This document shows positions 55,748 to 64,000 of a stretch of DNA of 64,000 nucleotides, one piece after another. The notes below the pieces were generated by a model. That model had not been told where the DNA came from. It saw only the letters and a list, made by a program, of their open reading frames with translations, and did no database searches. The stretch's first letter is position 1; each line of letters starts with the position of its first letter. Both the position numbers and the translations under genes were made by a program. This DNA is from an uncultured cyanobacterium (GTDB lineage Bacteria; Cyanobacteriota; Cyanobacteriia; Cyanobacteriales; Nostocaceae): positions 1 through 64,000 of the forward strand of contig CAIVAU010000065.1 of NCBI GenBank assembly GCA_903903925.1, read 5' to 3'.

Positions 55748-56125
55748 TTATTTTATTGTATCACCGATTAATTTGAACTCCCTTAAATCGCTTTCTGAAA
55801 GGGGCTTTTTTTTTGATGATCTATCCTGGATATGGGTTTTTTCCTTTGTCGTTATGGGTGCTACTGAGAAATTGGTAAGTAGATGTACGATGCAAGCGGT
55901 AAGTGCTTCAATGAGCAATTGCTCCAATTCAAGCCAAGCTAGAGAATCATAGTGCAAAGTTAGGCTTGTATATCCAGCAACAAAGTCATAAACACCTGGT
56001 AGACGGGCACTTTGTAGATAGGTGGTAGCAGCATGAACGTCAGCATTTATTTTTGGATCGATCACATTGCCAAAGCGAATCAGTAGAGCAGAGTCACCAA
56101 GTGGGTGCAGGCTAAATTTAATCAT
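55748..56125 (-). pseudogene. N-terminal part of 5-oxoprolinase subunit PxpB (KipI)
   Basis: Residues 1-80 (MIKFSLHPLGDSALLIRFGNVIDPKINADVHAAT, then LPGVYDFVAGYTSLTLHYD) match the start of PxpB, a subunit of the enzyme that opens 5-oxoproline to glutamate. Family members are about 230-250 residues; here the last 40 residues are unrelated. PxpC, its usual neighbour, is absent. Confidence 0.75.
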
Positions 56126-56444
56126 TGTTCAGATGTTTAAAGTCCTGGCTGCAAGGGTTAGCGATGTCCTAAGCACACGCCGTCAGCATCTGCGCCCTGG
56201 AAGAAAAATTTTGTGAGCTACTGACTCTCACGAAAGGTTCCTAAAGGCGCTGTTACTGGTGCTGGAGGACTGACCGCAAGTATGCGTTGTATCCAGCAAG
56301 CTTCGGACGGGTCTAATGATAGGCTCGACAAGATTTTACCCCAACTCTAAGGATGAAGAATAGGGGGGAAAGCGTAGATGTAAGGGTTTGGTGTGTGCCT
56401 GGGGCATCGCCTTTCTGACAACAAGCAATCATCGCACTCCTACC
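56126..56444. other. intergenic, no gene seen
   Basis: 319 bases with no convincing frame on either strand and no strong hairpin. It may contain eroded remains of the 5' neighbours of the PxpB fragment. Confidence 0.35.
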
Positions 56445-57056
56445 CTACTTCCAAGCTGGTATGCTTACGAACGTTGAATTAGTTTGTTGTTTTGGGGAAG
56501 GCTCTGGTTTTGACGTACTAACAGAAGGAGGAGTGTTAGTATCAGCAGGAGCAACAGTCTTAAAGGAAAAATCATTAATTAAAGAAGAAGAGTCCCAAGG
56601 TATTTGTGCATTATTGGTTACTTTAGCGACATTTTGTCGGACTTTTTTAAACAAATTCTCGATACTAAGGTTTGGTGTTTTAATATATTTTAATATATAA
56701 GAAGTAAATGTACCATTTCTATTCTCTCCATCTTTTGCGACCAATCCTGGTGCTGTAGCAAAAGCAATATAGGAACCTGAAACTGCTTGTATGGGAGCCA
56801 AACCTCGTACAGGCGTGCTTCTATACCACCTTCTGCTAAAGGGATTGTTGCGACAAGCATCTAGAATGATAACGTTAGTCTCTGTTCCTAGTTCCTCCAT
56901 CAGATTTTGTACTTTACCAACTGGAAGTGCTTCATAATTGACATCTTTTTCGCTATTAAGCTGTGCATCGATAGGAATTAAATAGTTTTCTCCTTCAACT
57001 TGAATACCATGTCCAGCATAATAAAAAACTCCTACTCCACCTTTACGTAATTTCAA
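56445..57056 (-). CDS. caspase-like (C14) peptidase, 5'-truncated
   Basis: 203 residues with the catalytic dyad: His16 in YYAGHG and Cys68 in LDACRNN. SGSYIAFATAPG and GTFTSYILKYI follow as in cyanobacterial orthocaspases/metacaspases. The usual first 80 residues of the p20 fold are missing: the frame begins at KLRKGGVGVFYYAGHG from a TTG start overlapping the previous gene by 4 bp. The C-terminus is Pro/Ser-rich. A truncated enzyme is unlikely to fold; loss of the 5' end by recombination with the nuclease gene is the simplest reading. Confidence 0.8.
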   Translation of the reverse strand: MKLRKGGVGVFYYAGHGIQVEGENYLIPIDAQLNSEKDVNYEALPVGKVQNLMEELGTETNVIILDACRNNPFSRRWYRSTPVRGLAPIQAVSGSYIAFATAPGLVAKDGENRNGTFTSYILKYIKTPNLSIENLFKKVRQNVAKVTNNAQIPWDSSSLINDFSFKTVAPADTNTPPSVSTSKPEPSPKQQTNSTFVSIPAWK

Positions 57057-57679
57057 CTTAAACGAACCAATTCAGCTAAGTTCTTTAAAACCCTAAGGAC
57101 AATGTGTAGGTCATCCCTACTATCTAGAGCAAACAAATCCGATAGGGCATATCGTGGTGTCTGTGCCTGAATAAGTTTAATGAAACGAAATTCACCTCCA
57201 TTGGTGACAAACCCAAATGCAGGTTTTTCTCTTTCAGTTTGACCCAGCATATAAGCTAGCGCTTGTGGGATTGCTGGTGTTAGGGAGTAATCTGCTCGCT
57301 TAGCTTCAATCACGAGAACCCAAAAAGTTGGTTGAAACACTAGGATATCAATGCGTCCCCGCACGATGGTTCCTTCGTCAAGAGAGGAGATTTCCACCTC
57401 TTGCTCTGAGGCAATGTAGAAGGGTGGACGATAAAAGCCAGCTAGATGTAATAAGGGCGATAGTACCACCATCTTGACCACAGGTTCTAGCAGAGGATAC
57501 CGGGAAATATGGAGATATTCTTCCTTGACTTGCTCAAGGGATTGCTTCTCTAAATCACTCAGAGTAGGCAAACTGTTTTGCCACTCTGGAAAAAAAGCCC
57601 CATCTTCTATGCGTTGTAGGTTGAAGCGTTCAATGAGTTGGTTTAGGGTAACATCCTTTGCTTGAATAAGTTGAACCAT
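57053..57679 (-). CDS. PD-(D/E)XK restriction endonuclease-like protein
   Basis: A 208-residue protein resembling the N-terminal nuclease part of type I R subunits. EGTIVRGRIDILVFQPTFWVLVIEAKR carries Asp and ExK of the active site, and QALAYMLGQ and AFGFVTNGGEFRFIKL are typical. ATG 57679 with AGGGA upstream is chosen over an earlier in-frame start at 57709 that overlaps the hydrolase gene. No motor or specificity subunit is adjacent. Confidence 0.78.
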   Translation of the reverse strand: MVQLIQAKDVTLNQLIERFNLQRIEDGAFFPEWQNSLPTLSDLEKQSLEQVKEEYLHISRYPLLEPVVKMVVLSPLLHLAGFYRPPFYIASEQEVEISSLDEGTIVRGRIDILVFQPTFWVLVIEAKRADYSLTPAIPQALAYMLGQTEREKPAFGFVTNGGEFRFIKLIQAQTPRYALSDLFALDSRDDLHIVLRVLKNLAELVRLS

Positions 57680-57684
57680 AGTTT

Positions 57685-58584
57685 CTATTCCCTTATTTGC
57701 TCCAACCACTCCACAATTTGCTGATTGACAATATCAGGCACTTCATCATGGGGACAATGTCCAGCACCAGAAATGGGAAAGATTTTGATATCTTTTCCTT
57801 GCTCCCGCGCCTGATCATAAATTTTTGCTCCAGTCATTGGAGTCCAAGGGTCATCTGCACCCCAAATCACTAGCAGTGGGCGTTCGACTTTGGGTAATAA
57901 TTCCACTGGACTAGGTCCAGGAGGCGCTGTGAGGATAGAGGCAAAAACTTGCTGCGCTCCAGGGTCACATGAAGGGGTATAAAGCAAATCAACGAGTTCA
58001 TCAGTTACGGCTTCCCGGTTGCGATAAACTTGGTATAAGGTACGGCGAATTTGGGCTTTTTGGCGGATGCGGTTGAAGACAAATTTACCTGTAACTGGAT
58101 GACCTACCAATCGATTAAATGCACTCATAACAATACGTAGTGCTGGATTAAGTTCATGGGGTCGATGACTCAATCCACCTGCACTGTTAATCAAAATACC
58201 ACCGGCAGCAATTTGTGGATGTTCTGCTACTACCATCAAGCTTAAAAGTGCGCCGATGGAATTGCCGATAAATACCGCTGGTTCTTGAATATGTGCTGTG
58301 CAAAAATCCTTGAGCAGTTCCACCCACACTTCTACTGTGTAATTTAACGGTGGCTTATCAGAACCACCAAACCCCAAAAGGTCGAGGGCAAATACTTGGT
58401 AGCCAGAATTTGCTAAAACAGGAATATTCTGCCGCCAATGTCCAATAGAAGCACCAAAACCATGTACCAGTACCAAGGGTTTCCCAGTTCCCATAACGGT
58501 GTACTGAATTTTGTAACCCCGCCAATTCCAAAAGAGTTTCTCGAAGGAGACTTTAGTTGTGATCTGCTGGGTATTTACGGTCAT
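57685..58584 (-). CDS. alpha/beta-fold hydrolase
   Basis: A 299-residue alpha/beta hydrolase. Nucleophile Ser109 in GNSIGA, oxyanion HGFGAS, acid Asp in WGADDPWTP and His in GAGHCPHDE are all present. The family is common in cyanobacteria and plastids (often annotated as a chlorophyll-related or lipid hydrolase), but the substrate is not known. It lies 5 bp upstream of the nuclease gene. Confidence 0.9.
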   Translation of the reverse strand: MTVNTQQITTKVSFEKLFWNWRGYKIQYTVMGTGKPLVLVHGFGASIGHWRQNIPVLANSGYQVFALDLLGFGGSDKPPLNYTVEVWVELLKDFCTAHIQEPAVFIGNSIGALLSLMVVAEHPQIAAGGILINSAGGLSHRPHELNPALRIVMSAFNRLVGHPVTGKFVFNRIRQKAQIRRTLYQVYRNREAVTDELVDLLYTPSCDPGAQQVFASILTAPPGPSPVELLPKVERPLLVIWGADDPWTPMTGAKIYDQAREQGKDIKIFPISGAGHCPHDEVPDIVNQQIVEWLEQIRE

Positions 58585-58629
58585 TATTAAGATCTGTAAA
58601 GTTTTATTTATTATTATAAAATACTTTTT

Positions 58630-58896
<267 letters not shown>

Positions 58897-58904
58897 TCTT
58901 AAAA

Positions 58905-58977
58905 TACCCCCAGGGGAATTCGAATCCCCGTTACCTCCGTGAAAGGGAGGTGTCCTAGGCCTCTAGACGATGGGGGC
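58905..58977 (-). tRNA. tRNA-Glu (UUC)
   Basis: The minus strand gives a cloverleaf: acceptor GCCCCCA/TGGGGGT, D arm TCGTCTAGAGGCCTAGGACA, anticodon arm CCTCCCTTTCACGGAGG with anticodon TTC, T arm GGGGATTCGAATCCCC, discriminator A. CCA is not encoded. In cyanobacteria this tRNA also feeds tetrapyrrole synthesis. Confidence 0.95.
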
Positions 58978-59080
58978 GCTTTAGTGTTTAACACTTTTAT
59001 AAAGATAACGACTTTTGTGGCGAATGTCAATAGGGCTGAGCCAAAAAAAATTTATAAATTGCGGGGAAGCTAAACTAGTT

Positions 59081-59102
59081 GAATGCCCAACAAAGGGCAT
59101 TC
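59081..59102. terminator. hairpin between tRNA-Glu and the antiporter
   Basis: GAATGCCC and GGGCATTC form an 8-bp perfect stem with a 6-nt loop inside a 314-base gap. No T run follows. The rest of the gap holds no gene I trust. Confidence 0.4.
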
Positions 59103-59291
59103 ATGATCACAAATATCCGAGTAAACCGCTTTTAACCGCACGCATGACCATTGCGGCTGTTTCACTAACAACATCGAAAATACTGTGTTATAAAAAACCA
59201 AGTATGAAAAAACATCTTGATTTAGCAAAGGATAGAGGGTGTAATGTTGCACCACAAGAGATTTTGAAATGTACCGCTCAAAATCTACCAC

Positions 59292-61241
59292 ATGGAAGCA
59301 TCTTTTGAAATTACCCTGCAAGTAGTCATCGCTGTATTTGCAGGTATTAGCGCTCAAGTGCTGGCTGCATACCTTCGTGTACCAAGCATCGTCTTTTTGC
59401 TGCTGTTTGGCATCCTGTTAGGCTCTGATATTTTGGGGCTGTTGCATCCCCAATTGCTAGGCACTGGGCTAGATGTTATTGTCGCCTTGGCAACGGCAAT
59501 CATTTTGTTTGAAGGCGGACTGAATCTAGATCTGCAAGAGTTAGGCAAGGTTTCAATTAGCCTGCAATTGCTTGTCACCCTGGGAACGCTGATCACACTA
59601 TTAGGTGGTAGTATGGCGGCTCACTGGCTAGGTGAGTTTCCCTGGCCGATAGCTTTTCTCTACGCTTCTATAGTCGTGGTTACAGGCCCGACTGTAATCA
59701 GCCCTTTGTTGAAGCAAATAAATGTAGATCGACAGGTGGCGACGCTTTTGGAAGGTGAAGGTGTTTTAATCGACCCAGTGGGAGCTATCCTTGCCTTCGT
59801 TGTCCTAGATACGGTGTTGAACGGTGATTCTGACCCTATGGGCGCGATCATGGGTTTGCTTGTGCGTCTTGGTATTGGTGCTGTCATTGGTGCAGCAGGG
59901 GGTTACCTAATGAGCCTGATTTTCAAACGCGCCATTTTTCTTTCTCTGGAGCTAAAGAATTTAGTGGTGCTGGCGGTGCTGTGGGGTCTATTTACCTTAG
60001 CGCAGATGATCCGTACTGAAGCTGGAGTGATGACAACCGTAGTCTCAGGTCTGGTTTTTGCGAACTCTTCTGTACCAGAAGAACGCCTGTTGCGACGCTT
60101 TAAAGGTCAATTAACAATTCTTAGCATCTCAGTGCTATTCATTCTGCTAGCAGCTGACTTATCTATTGCCAGTGTGTTTGCCTTAGGTTGGGGCAGTTTA
60201 TTTACTGTTTTGGTACTGATGTTTGTCGTTCGCCCGATTAATATTCTGTTGTGTACCTGGAACAGTGACCTCAACTGGCGACAGAAACTGTTTTTAAGCT
60301 GGGTTGCTCCGAGGGGAATTGTTGCTGCCTCGATAGCTTCTTTATTTGGAATTTTGCTGACACAGAACGGCATCAACGGTGGCGATGCAATTAAAGCCTT
60401 AGTCTTCCTCACAATTATTATGACGGTGGTTTGCCAAGGGCTGACAGCTGGCTGGGTTGCCCAGTTGCTGCAAATCACCTCCAAAGAGGCAATTGGGGTA
60501 GTGATTGTTGGTTGTAATCCCTTGAGTTTGTTGATTGCGCGGTTTTTTCAAGAACGGGGAGAACCGGTGGTGATGATTGATACAGATCCAGAGCGTAGCC
60601 AAGAAGCCGAAGCACAAAATCTTCGCGTTATTACCAGTAGTGCATTAGATATCGGCGTGTTGGAAGAAGCAGGACTTGCTTCTATGGGAACTTTTTTGGC
60701 AATGACTAGTAATGGTGAGGTAAATTTTGTCTTAGCTCAAAGGGCGGCGGAGGAATTTAATCCGCCACGTGTCTTAGCCATTTTCCCTCGAGATCCGCAA
60801 GCAATGACTTCAGCTAATGAGAATAAAGCTGAGAATAAAGTTAGCCAAGCTTTTGTCCAAGATTTCGCGATTAAGACTTGGAATGAGTATATCAATGATA
60901 AACGAGTGAAGTTAGGGGCAACTACGCTCAGTGAGTTAAATTTTCCCCTTCAACAAGCTCATCTGCAGGCATTAGTTCAAGCGGGCGAGTTGATTCCGCT
61001 GTTGGTAGAACGAGAAGATTATCTTCAGGTCATCCCAGCAACTGAAGAGTGGGAAGTTGGCGATCGCATTATCTACCTATTGCACGACCCAAGACCACAC
61101 CTTCTCAAACGTTTATCCGGTGCTAGCCAGTCTAGTCGTCTTTCTGTAGAAAAATTACCAGAAGTCGAAGAAATCTCGTTGGAAAAATTTTCTCCACTTT
61201 CTACCAATGAGAAAATAAAGGGAGTCGGGAGTCGGGAGTAG
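59292..61241 (+). CDS. Na+/H+ (cation/proton) antiporter with TrkA-N domain
   Basis: A 649-residue inner-membrane protein. Residues 1-400 are a CPA1-type antiporter with about twelve helices; EGGLNLDLQEL and VLIDPVGAILAF hold the usual ion-site residues. Residues about 405-520 are a TrkA-N nucleotide-binding domain (GVVIVGCNPLSLLIARFFQERG, VMIDTDPERSQEAEAQ), then a TrkA-C-like part. It probably exports Na+ or K+ for protons. The start is supported by the hydrophobic first helix. Confidence 0.9.
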   Translation: MEASFEITLQVVIAVFAGISAQVLAAYLRVPSIVFLLLFGILLGSDILGLLHPQLLGTGLDVIVALATAIILFEGGLNLDLQELGKVSISLQLLVTLGTLITLLGGSMAAHWLGEFPWPIAFLYASIVVVTGPTVISPLLKQINVDRQVATLLEGEGVLIDPVGAILAFVVLDTVLNGDSDPMGAIMGLLVRLGIGAVIGAAGGYLMSLIFKRAIFLSLELKNLVVLAVLWGLFTLAQMIRTEAGVMTTVVSGLVFANSSVPEERLLRRFKGQLTILSISVLFILLAADLSIASVFALGWGSLFTVLVLMFVVRPINILLCTWNSDLNWRQKLFLSWVAPRGIVAASIASLFGILLTQNGINGGDAIKALVFLTIIMTVVCQGLTAGWVAQLLQITSKEAIGVVIVGCNPLSLLIARFFQERGEPVVMIDTDPERSQEAEAQNLRVITSSALDIGVLEEAGLASMGTFLAMTSNGEVNFVLAQRAAEEFNPPRVLAIFPRDPQAMTSANENKAENKVSQAFVQDFAIKTWNEYINDKRVKLGATTLSELNFPLQQAHLQALVQAGELIPLLVEREDYLQVIPATEEWEVGDRIIYLLHDPRPHLLKRLSGASQSSRLSVEKLPEVEEISLEKFSPLSTNEKIKGVGSRE

Positions 61242-61247
61242 AGTATT

Positions 61248-61862
61248 TTATGAATTAGCTGCTTGCTCACTAACTTCAAGTTTTATTTGTTTTTCTTGCC
61301 ACAACACGCTAAATACATGCACCACAGCCAGAACGATCGCAGCCACAGAGACAATATAACTATGGATAGTGTAAAGGTGTTGTATAGTCACGGTACTAAG
61401 GGCTCCACCAGTTAGAATGTCCCGTAACTCTTGACCGATGAAAGGAATTGCTTCGATAGTTCCTAGCTCAATACTAAAACGCCAGTATCCTCCTTGATCC
61501 CAGGTGAGGATCATTGCTGTCCAAGCTAGCCCAATCGCACTGAGAGTAAACAAGATTCCACTAATCCAAGCAGTCAACCAACTCTTGCGAAATTGTCTAC
61601 TCAAAAACATCACCACAATTTGAATCAGGGCGATCGTAATCACTCCATGACCTGCAATTTCGTGTGCCTTACGGAACAACCAGCCATACGGCACTTCTGT
61701 GTTAATCATTTTCAATGACTGATAAGCCGCCCCTGCTGCTGGTTCATAGTAAAAAGACAACAAAATTCCAGTAGTCGCACCAATGAGAGTTAACGTAATA
61801 ATTGCTACAGACAAGATTGTTGCTACTCGCTGCATAACCATCTCAAACTGAGTCAATTGCAT
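61248..61862 (-). CDS. cytochrome b6-like protein (divergent PetB paralogue)
   Basis: A 204-residue membrane protein that aligns along its length with cytochrome b6: GILLSFYYEP, EVPYGWLFRKAHEI, WDQGGYW, EAIPFIG. Haem-ligand positions: His67 and His167 for one haem; for the other, Gln81 faces His182 where b6 has His100/His202. There is no Cys at all, so the covalent haem ci of b6 is not possible. ATG 61862 has GAAGGAG 9 nt upstream. It may serve in another electron-transfer chain; unknown. Confidence 0.83.
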   Translation of the reverse strand: MQLTQFEMVMQRVATILSVAIITLTLIGATTGILLSFYYEPAAGAAYQSLKMINTEVPYGWLFRKAHEIAGHGVITIALIQIVVMFLSRQFRKSWLTAWISGILFTLSAIGLAWTAMILTWDQGGYWRFSIELGTIEAIPFIGQELRDILTGGALSTVTIQHLYTIHSYIVSVAAIVLAVVHVFSVLWQEKQIKLEVSEQAANS

Positions 61863-61892
61863 GGCTGAACACTCCTTCTGGTTACAAATCAT

Positions 61893-62206
61893 GTATTTTT
61901 ATTACAATTGTAGTCAAGAATTTCAGTAAAAAGTATAAAAATTTCTGACCAAAAGCAGTTAGATGTAAAATAAGGTTGCAAGGCACAAAAATAAATAGTA
62001 GAATGCAATTATTTTTCAGTTGTATTGTCAATAAACGCCACCTTTGAAGCAAATAATGAAAATTTAATCATTGAAACCCCAGTAATCTTTCAGTTTGAAG
62101 TTCTTCAGAGAGAGTTATTATCTTGAGAGAACAGCATCTCTTATTGATCGCCTGAAAGATAAAATTGCTAGTCAATCGCAAACGAGCCGAGTGAACGAAA
62201 ACAGTT
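61893..62206. promoter_or_regulatory. divergent promoter region
   Basis: An AT-rich 314-base region between the divergent cytochrome b and TonB-like genes. I expect both promoters here but do not see a -35/-10 pair that stands out. Confidence 0.35.
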
Positions 62207-63871
62207 ATGTCTTACGTCTCCCTGCTGAAAAATATACCAGAATTCCTAAGCCAGCCTACTGGAATAGCAGCTCTAGCCTCTCTTGGCATTCACGGGGCTA
62301 TTGCGTTCATCATGCCGTTAGTGCCAGTTGACTCTAACAAACCAAATCAACAAGCAGCGTCGTTAAAAACTGTCGGACTGGTTGAGTTGAACCAAGCTGA
62401 ACAGAACCGTCTTCCAGGCAGTTCCCCAAAAATCGCTCTACAACCTCTTCTTCCTCAATCTCAGGTTCCCCCCCTGCCTAACTTTGTTACCGAACCGCAA
62501 TCCCTACCTCCCCTACCACCACCAGGTTCTACAACTCAGTTAGTACTGCCTCAACTACCCACATCGCCTAACAATTTATCTGTGTCCTCTCTACCGAAAG
62601 GTCAGTCTTTGCGGATAATTCCCAAGCCAGACTTTCAAGTTCACCCGGTTAACTCCTCCTTAAATACAGGGGTGATAGCTTCCCAGACACCATTACCGCC
62701 TTTTCAAGAAAAGGTAAGATTGGGAGAATCTCAACCGCTACCACCGTCTAATTTACCAGAGTTACAGGCTTCGCAAACACCCACCGAAGTCTCACCTTCT
62801 AGTTCGGCAGTGCAGCCTGTGAGAACATCTGTAGAACTGCCACCCTCCAATTTACCAGTGCAGCCTGTCAGAAGACTTACGGGATCAACTTCCAATCTGC
62901 CACAATTGCAGGCTGCCAAGGTACCAGCAGAACTGCAAAGTCTTCCACCTGCTATGCCTTCCGACACAACACCTACGACAACAGGATCATATCGAAATAT
63001 TGCTCAAAATCAGCAGCTAGTAGCTCCAGTAGGAGAAACTCCACAAAAGAGGAATAGACTAACCCTAGCAGAACCAAACTTGCGGCGATCGCAGCTACAG
63101 TCTGACCCCAACATACCTGTTTTGCCATCAACTCCAAAAGAATCAGCCATTGCAAAACCGATAACTTTTGGAGATATGTTACATCAAGTCCAGCAGCAAC
63201 ATCCCAACTTAGAAACGAAACTGTTTATTTCTGGAACAATTCCTGCAAAAGCAGGGCAAGAAGGTACAGTTGACGGTGCTTTAGTAATAGATGCCGAAGG
63301 TAAAGTTGAATCAGTAAACTTTTTGAACAACTCTGTTTCACCTGACCTAAAAATAACCACTAGGGAACATTTGAAAGAATATTTCCAAAACAATCCAGTT
63401 CGGGCAAATGGAAAGCCCCAGTATTACCCATTTAGCCTGTCTTTCAGAGCAAACAGCAGCAGCCCCGAAACTTTTAAACAGACGTTTCCACGCTCTCCTC
63501 AAGTCGGATCACCCACTCAAGGTAGCACCTTATCTGTAATCAATCAAAAACAAACATCATCCGAACTACGACAAAGACTGATGCGTTTGCGCGTATCTCC
63601 AGTAGGTACACAGTCATCCAATCAACAACCAACTAGTCTTTCTGAGAATTTACCTCCATCTCAAGTAAATGGACAACCACTTAAGCCTAGACAAGTGAGT
63701 CGGAGTTCACCACAAGTTAATAGAAACAGTCAGTCTACACCCACAACGCAAGCGACCTCTCAACCCGCATCTGAACTGAAAGTTAGTAGCAATCATTCTT
63801 CAACTTCTATTGAATCTAGTCGAAAACTATTACGACGGTTGCGCGAACTCAGGGAACAAAGACAACAATGA
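62207..63871 (+). CDS. proline-rich TonB-like envelope protein
   Basis: A 554-residue protein. A hydrophobic segment near residues 20-40 (GIAALASLGIHGAIAFIMPLVP) anchors it. VGLVELNQAEQNRLPGS follows, then a 250-residue Pro/Ser/Gln-rich stretch with repeated LPPSNLP and QPVR units. Residues about 320-415 form a small alpha/beta module (GALVIDAEGKVESVNFLNNSVSP, NPVRANGKPQYYPFSLSF) like a TonB C-terminal domain. The tail is Gln/Arg-rich. It probably spans the periplasm; its partner is not known. Confidence 0.7.
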   Translation: MSYVSLLKNIPEFLSQPTGIAALASLGIHGAIAFIMPLVPVDSNKPNQQAASLKTVGLVELNQAEQNRLPGSSPKIALQPLLPQSQVPPLPNFVTEPQSLPPLPPPGSTTQLVLPQLPTSPNNLSVSSLPKGQSLRIIPKPDFQVHPVNSSLNTGVIASQTPLPPFQEKVRLGESQPLPPSNLPELQASQTPTEVSPSSSAVQPVRTSVELPPSNLPVQPVRRLTGSTSNLPQLQAAKVPAELQSLPPAMPSDTTPTTTGSYRNIAQNQQLVAPVGETPQKRNRLTLAEPNLRRSQLQSDPNIPVLPSTPKESAIAKPITFGDMLHQVQQQHPNLETKLFISGTIPAKAGQEGTVDGALVIDAEGKVESVNFLNNSVSPDLKITTREHLKEYFQNNPVRANGKPQYYPFSLSFRANSSSPETFKQTFPRSPQVGSPTQGSTLSVINQKQTSSELRQRLMRLRVSPVGTQSSNQQPTSLSENLPPSQVNGQPLKPRQVSRSSPQVNRNSQSTPTTQATSQPASELKVSSNHSSTSIESSRKLLRRLRELREQRQQ

Positions 63872-63885
63872 GTTAGGAGTTAGAT

Positions 63886-63919
63886 CAATCAGTGGGGTAT
63901 TCAAACCCACCACTGATTG
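63886..63919 (+). terminator. hairpin after the TonB-like gene
   Basis: CAATCAGTGG (63886-63895) and CCACTGATTG (63910-63919) form a perfect 10-bp stem with a 14-nt loop, 14 bases after the stop. No T run follows, so it may work as a 3'-end stabiliser. Confidence 0.6.
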
Positions 63920-63942
63920 ACACACTCGTGTTCGATTTAGTA

Positions 63943-63986
63943 CAGAATACATGCGCTCATTTTGACGAAGTAGCGCATGTATTCTG
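63943..63986. repeat. 15-bp inverted repeat, related to the dispersed element
   Basis: CAGAATACATGCGCT (63943-63957) and its exact reverse complement (63972-63986) surround a 14-nt loop. The ATGCGCTCATT portion is shared with the MITE-like element at about 40855-40865. Confidence 0.65.
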
Positions 63987-64000
63987 CTACAGCGCCTTTA

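Noticed and set aside
59015..59308. 97-codon frame before the antiporter
   Set aside because: Composition is not protein-like, it contains the hairpin at 59081, and it overlaps the antiporter start.
62095..62331. 78-codon frame overlapping the TonB-like gene
   Set aside because: No ribosome binding site or motif; most of its second half is the shadow of the real gene.

Overview
The window reads as chromosome of a filamentous, Nostocales-like cyanobacterium. The evidence is many GCGATCGC (HIP1) octamers, a D1 (psbA) relative, a cytochrome b6 relative, a COP23-family protein, a DUF1802 protein, heptanucleotide intergenic repeats of the AGGAGTC type, and moderate-to-low GC. I cannot name a species from the sequence.

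Layout. Positions 1-4.2 kb hold housekeeping genes: a 5'-partial gamma-glutamyltransferase, a small conserved protein, a DUF1802 protein and an aldo/keto reductase. Positions 4.5-38.3 kb are one large defence island built around a Dpd system, the 7-deazaguanine-in-DNA modification/restriction family. A leftward pair encodes the DNA guanine transglycosylase DpdA (with an extra N-terminal domain) and a zinc-less paralogue. A rightward operon encodes DpdE, DpdF, DpdG, DpdH, a DEDDy exonuclease in the DpdI place, DpdJ, an HNH pair, DpdK and a DpdD-like protein. DpdB (DGQHR motif) lies leftward. After it comes a second, diverged J-K-D module. A nucleotidyltransferase/XRE toxin-antitoxin-like pair has landed between the two modules and cut an HNH gene to its first 20 codons. 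I expect DpdA and DpdB to place preQ0 in DNA and the helicase/ATPase/nuclease genes to restrict unmodified DNA. The preQ0 biosynthesis genes are not here and must be elsewhere.

Positions 38.4-42.6 kb are housekeeping again: methylenetetrahydrofolate reductase, TrpRS and a B12-binding radical SAM protein, separated by a 233-bp MITE-like element with perfect 35-nt inverted ends. Positions 42.7-48.9 kb are accessory: a second small-protein/HNH pair, a YefM/YoeB toxin-antitoxin pair, orphan antitoxins, a truncated AAA ATPase and a type II restriction-modification pair. Positions 48.9-51.8 kb hold uvrA with a candidate LexA box.

Positions 52-58.6 kb are rich in fragments and chimeras. The most striking is an EamA-type transporter fused in frame to the first 236 residues of a D1 protein that carries changes at metal-ligand positions. 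There are also truncated PxpB, caspase and repeat-protein genes. A tRNA-Glu, a Na+/H+ antiporter with a TrkA-N domain, a divergent cytochrome b6 paralogue and a proline-rich TonB-like protein close the window.

The dpd letter assignments come from domain architecture and gene order as I remember the family, not from a database search. A, B, E, F, J and K are the firmest; D, G, H and I are less firm.
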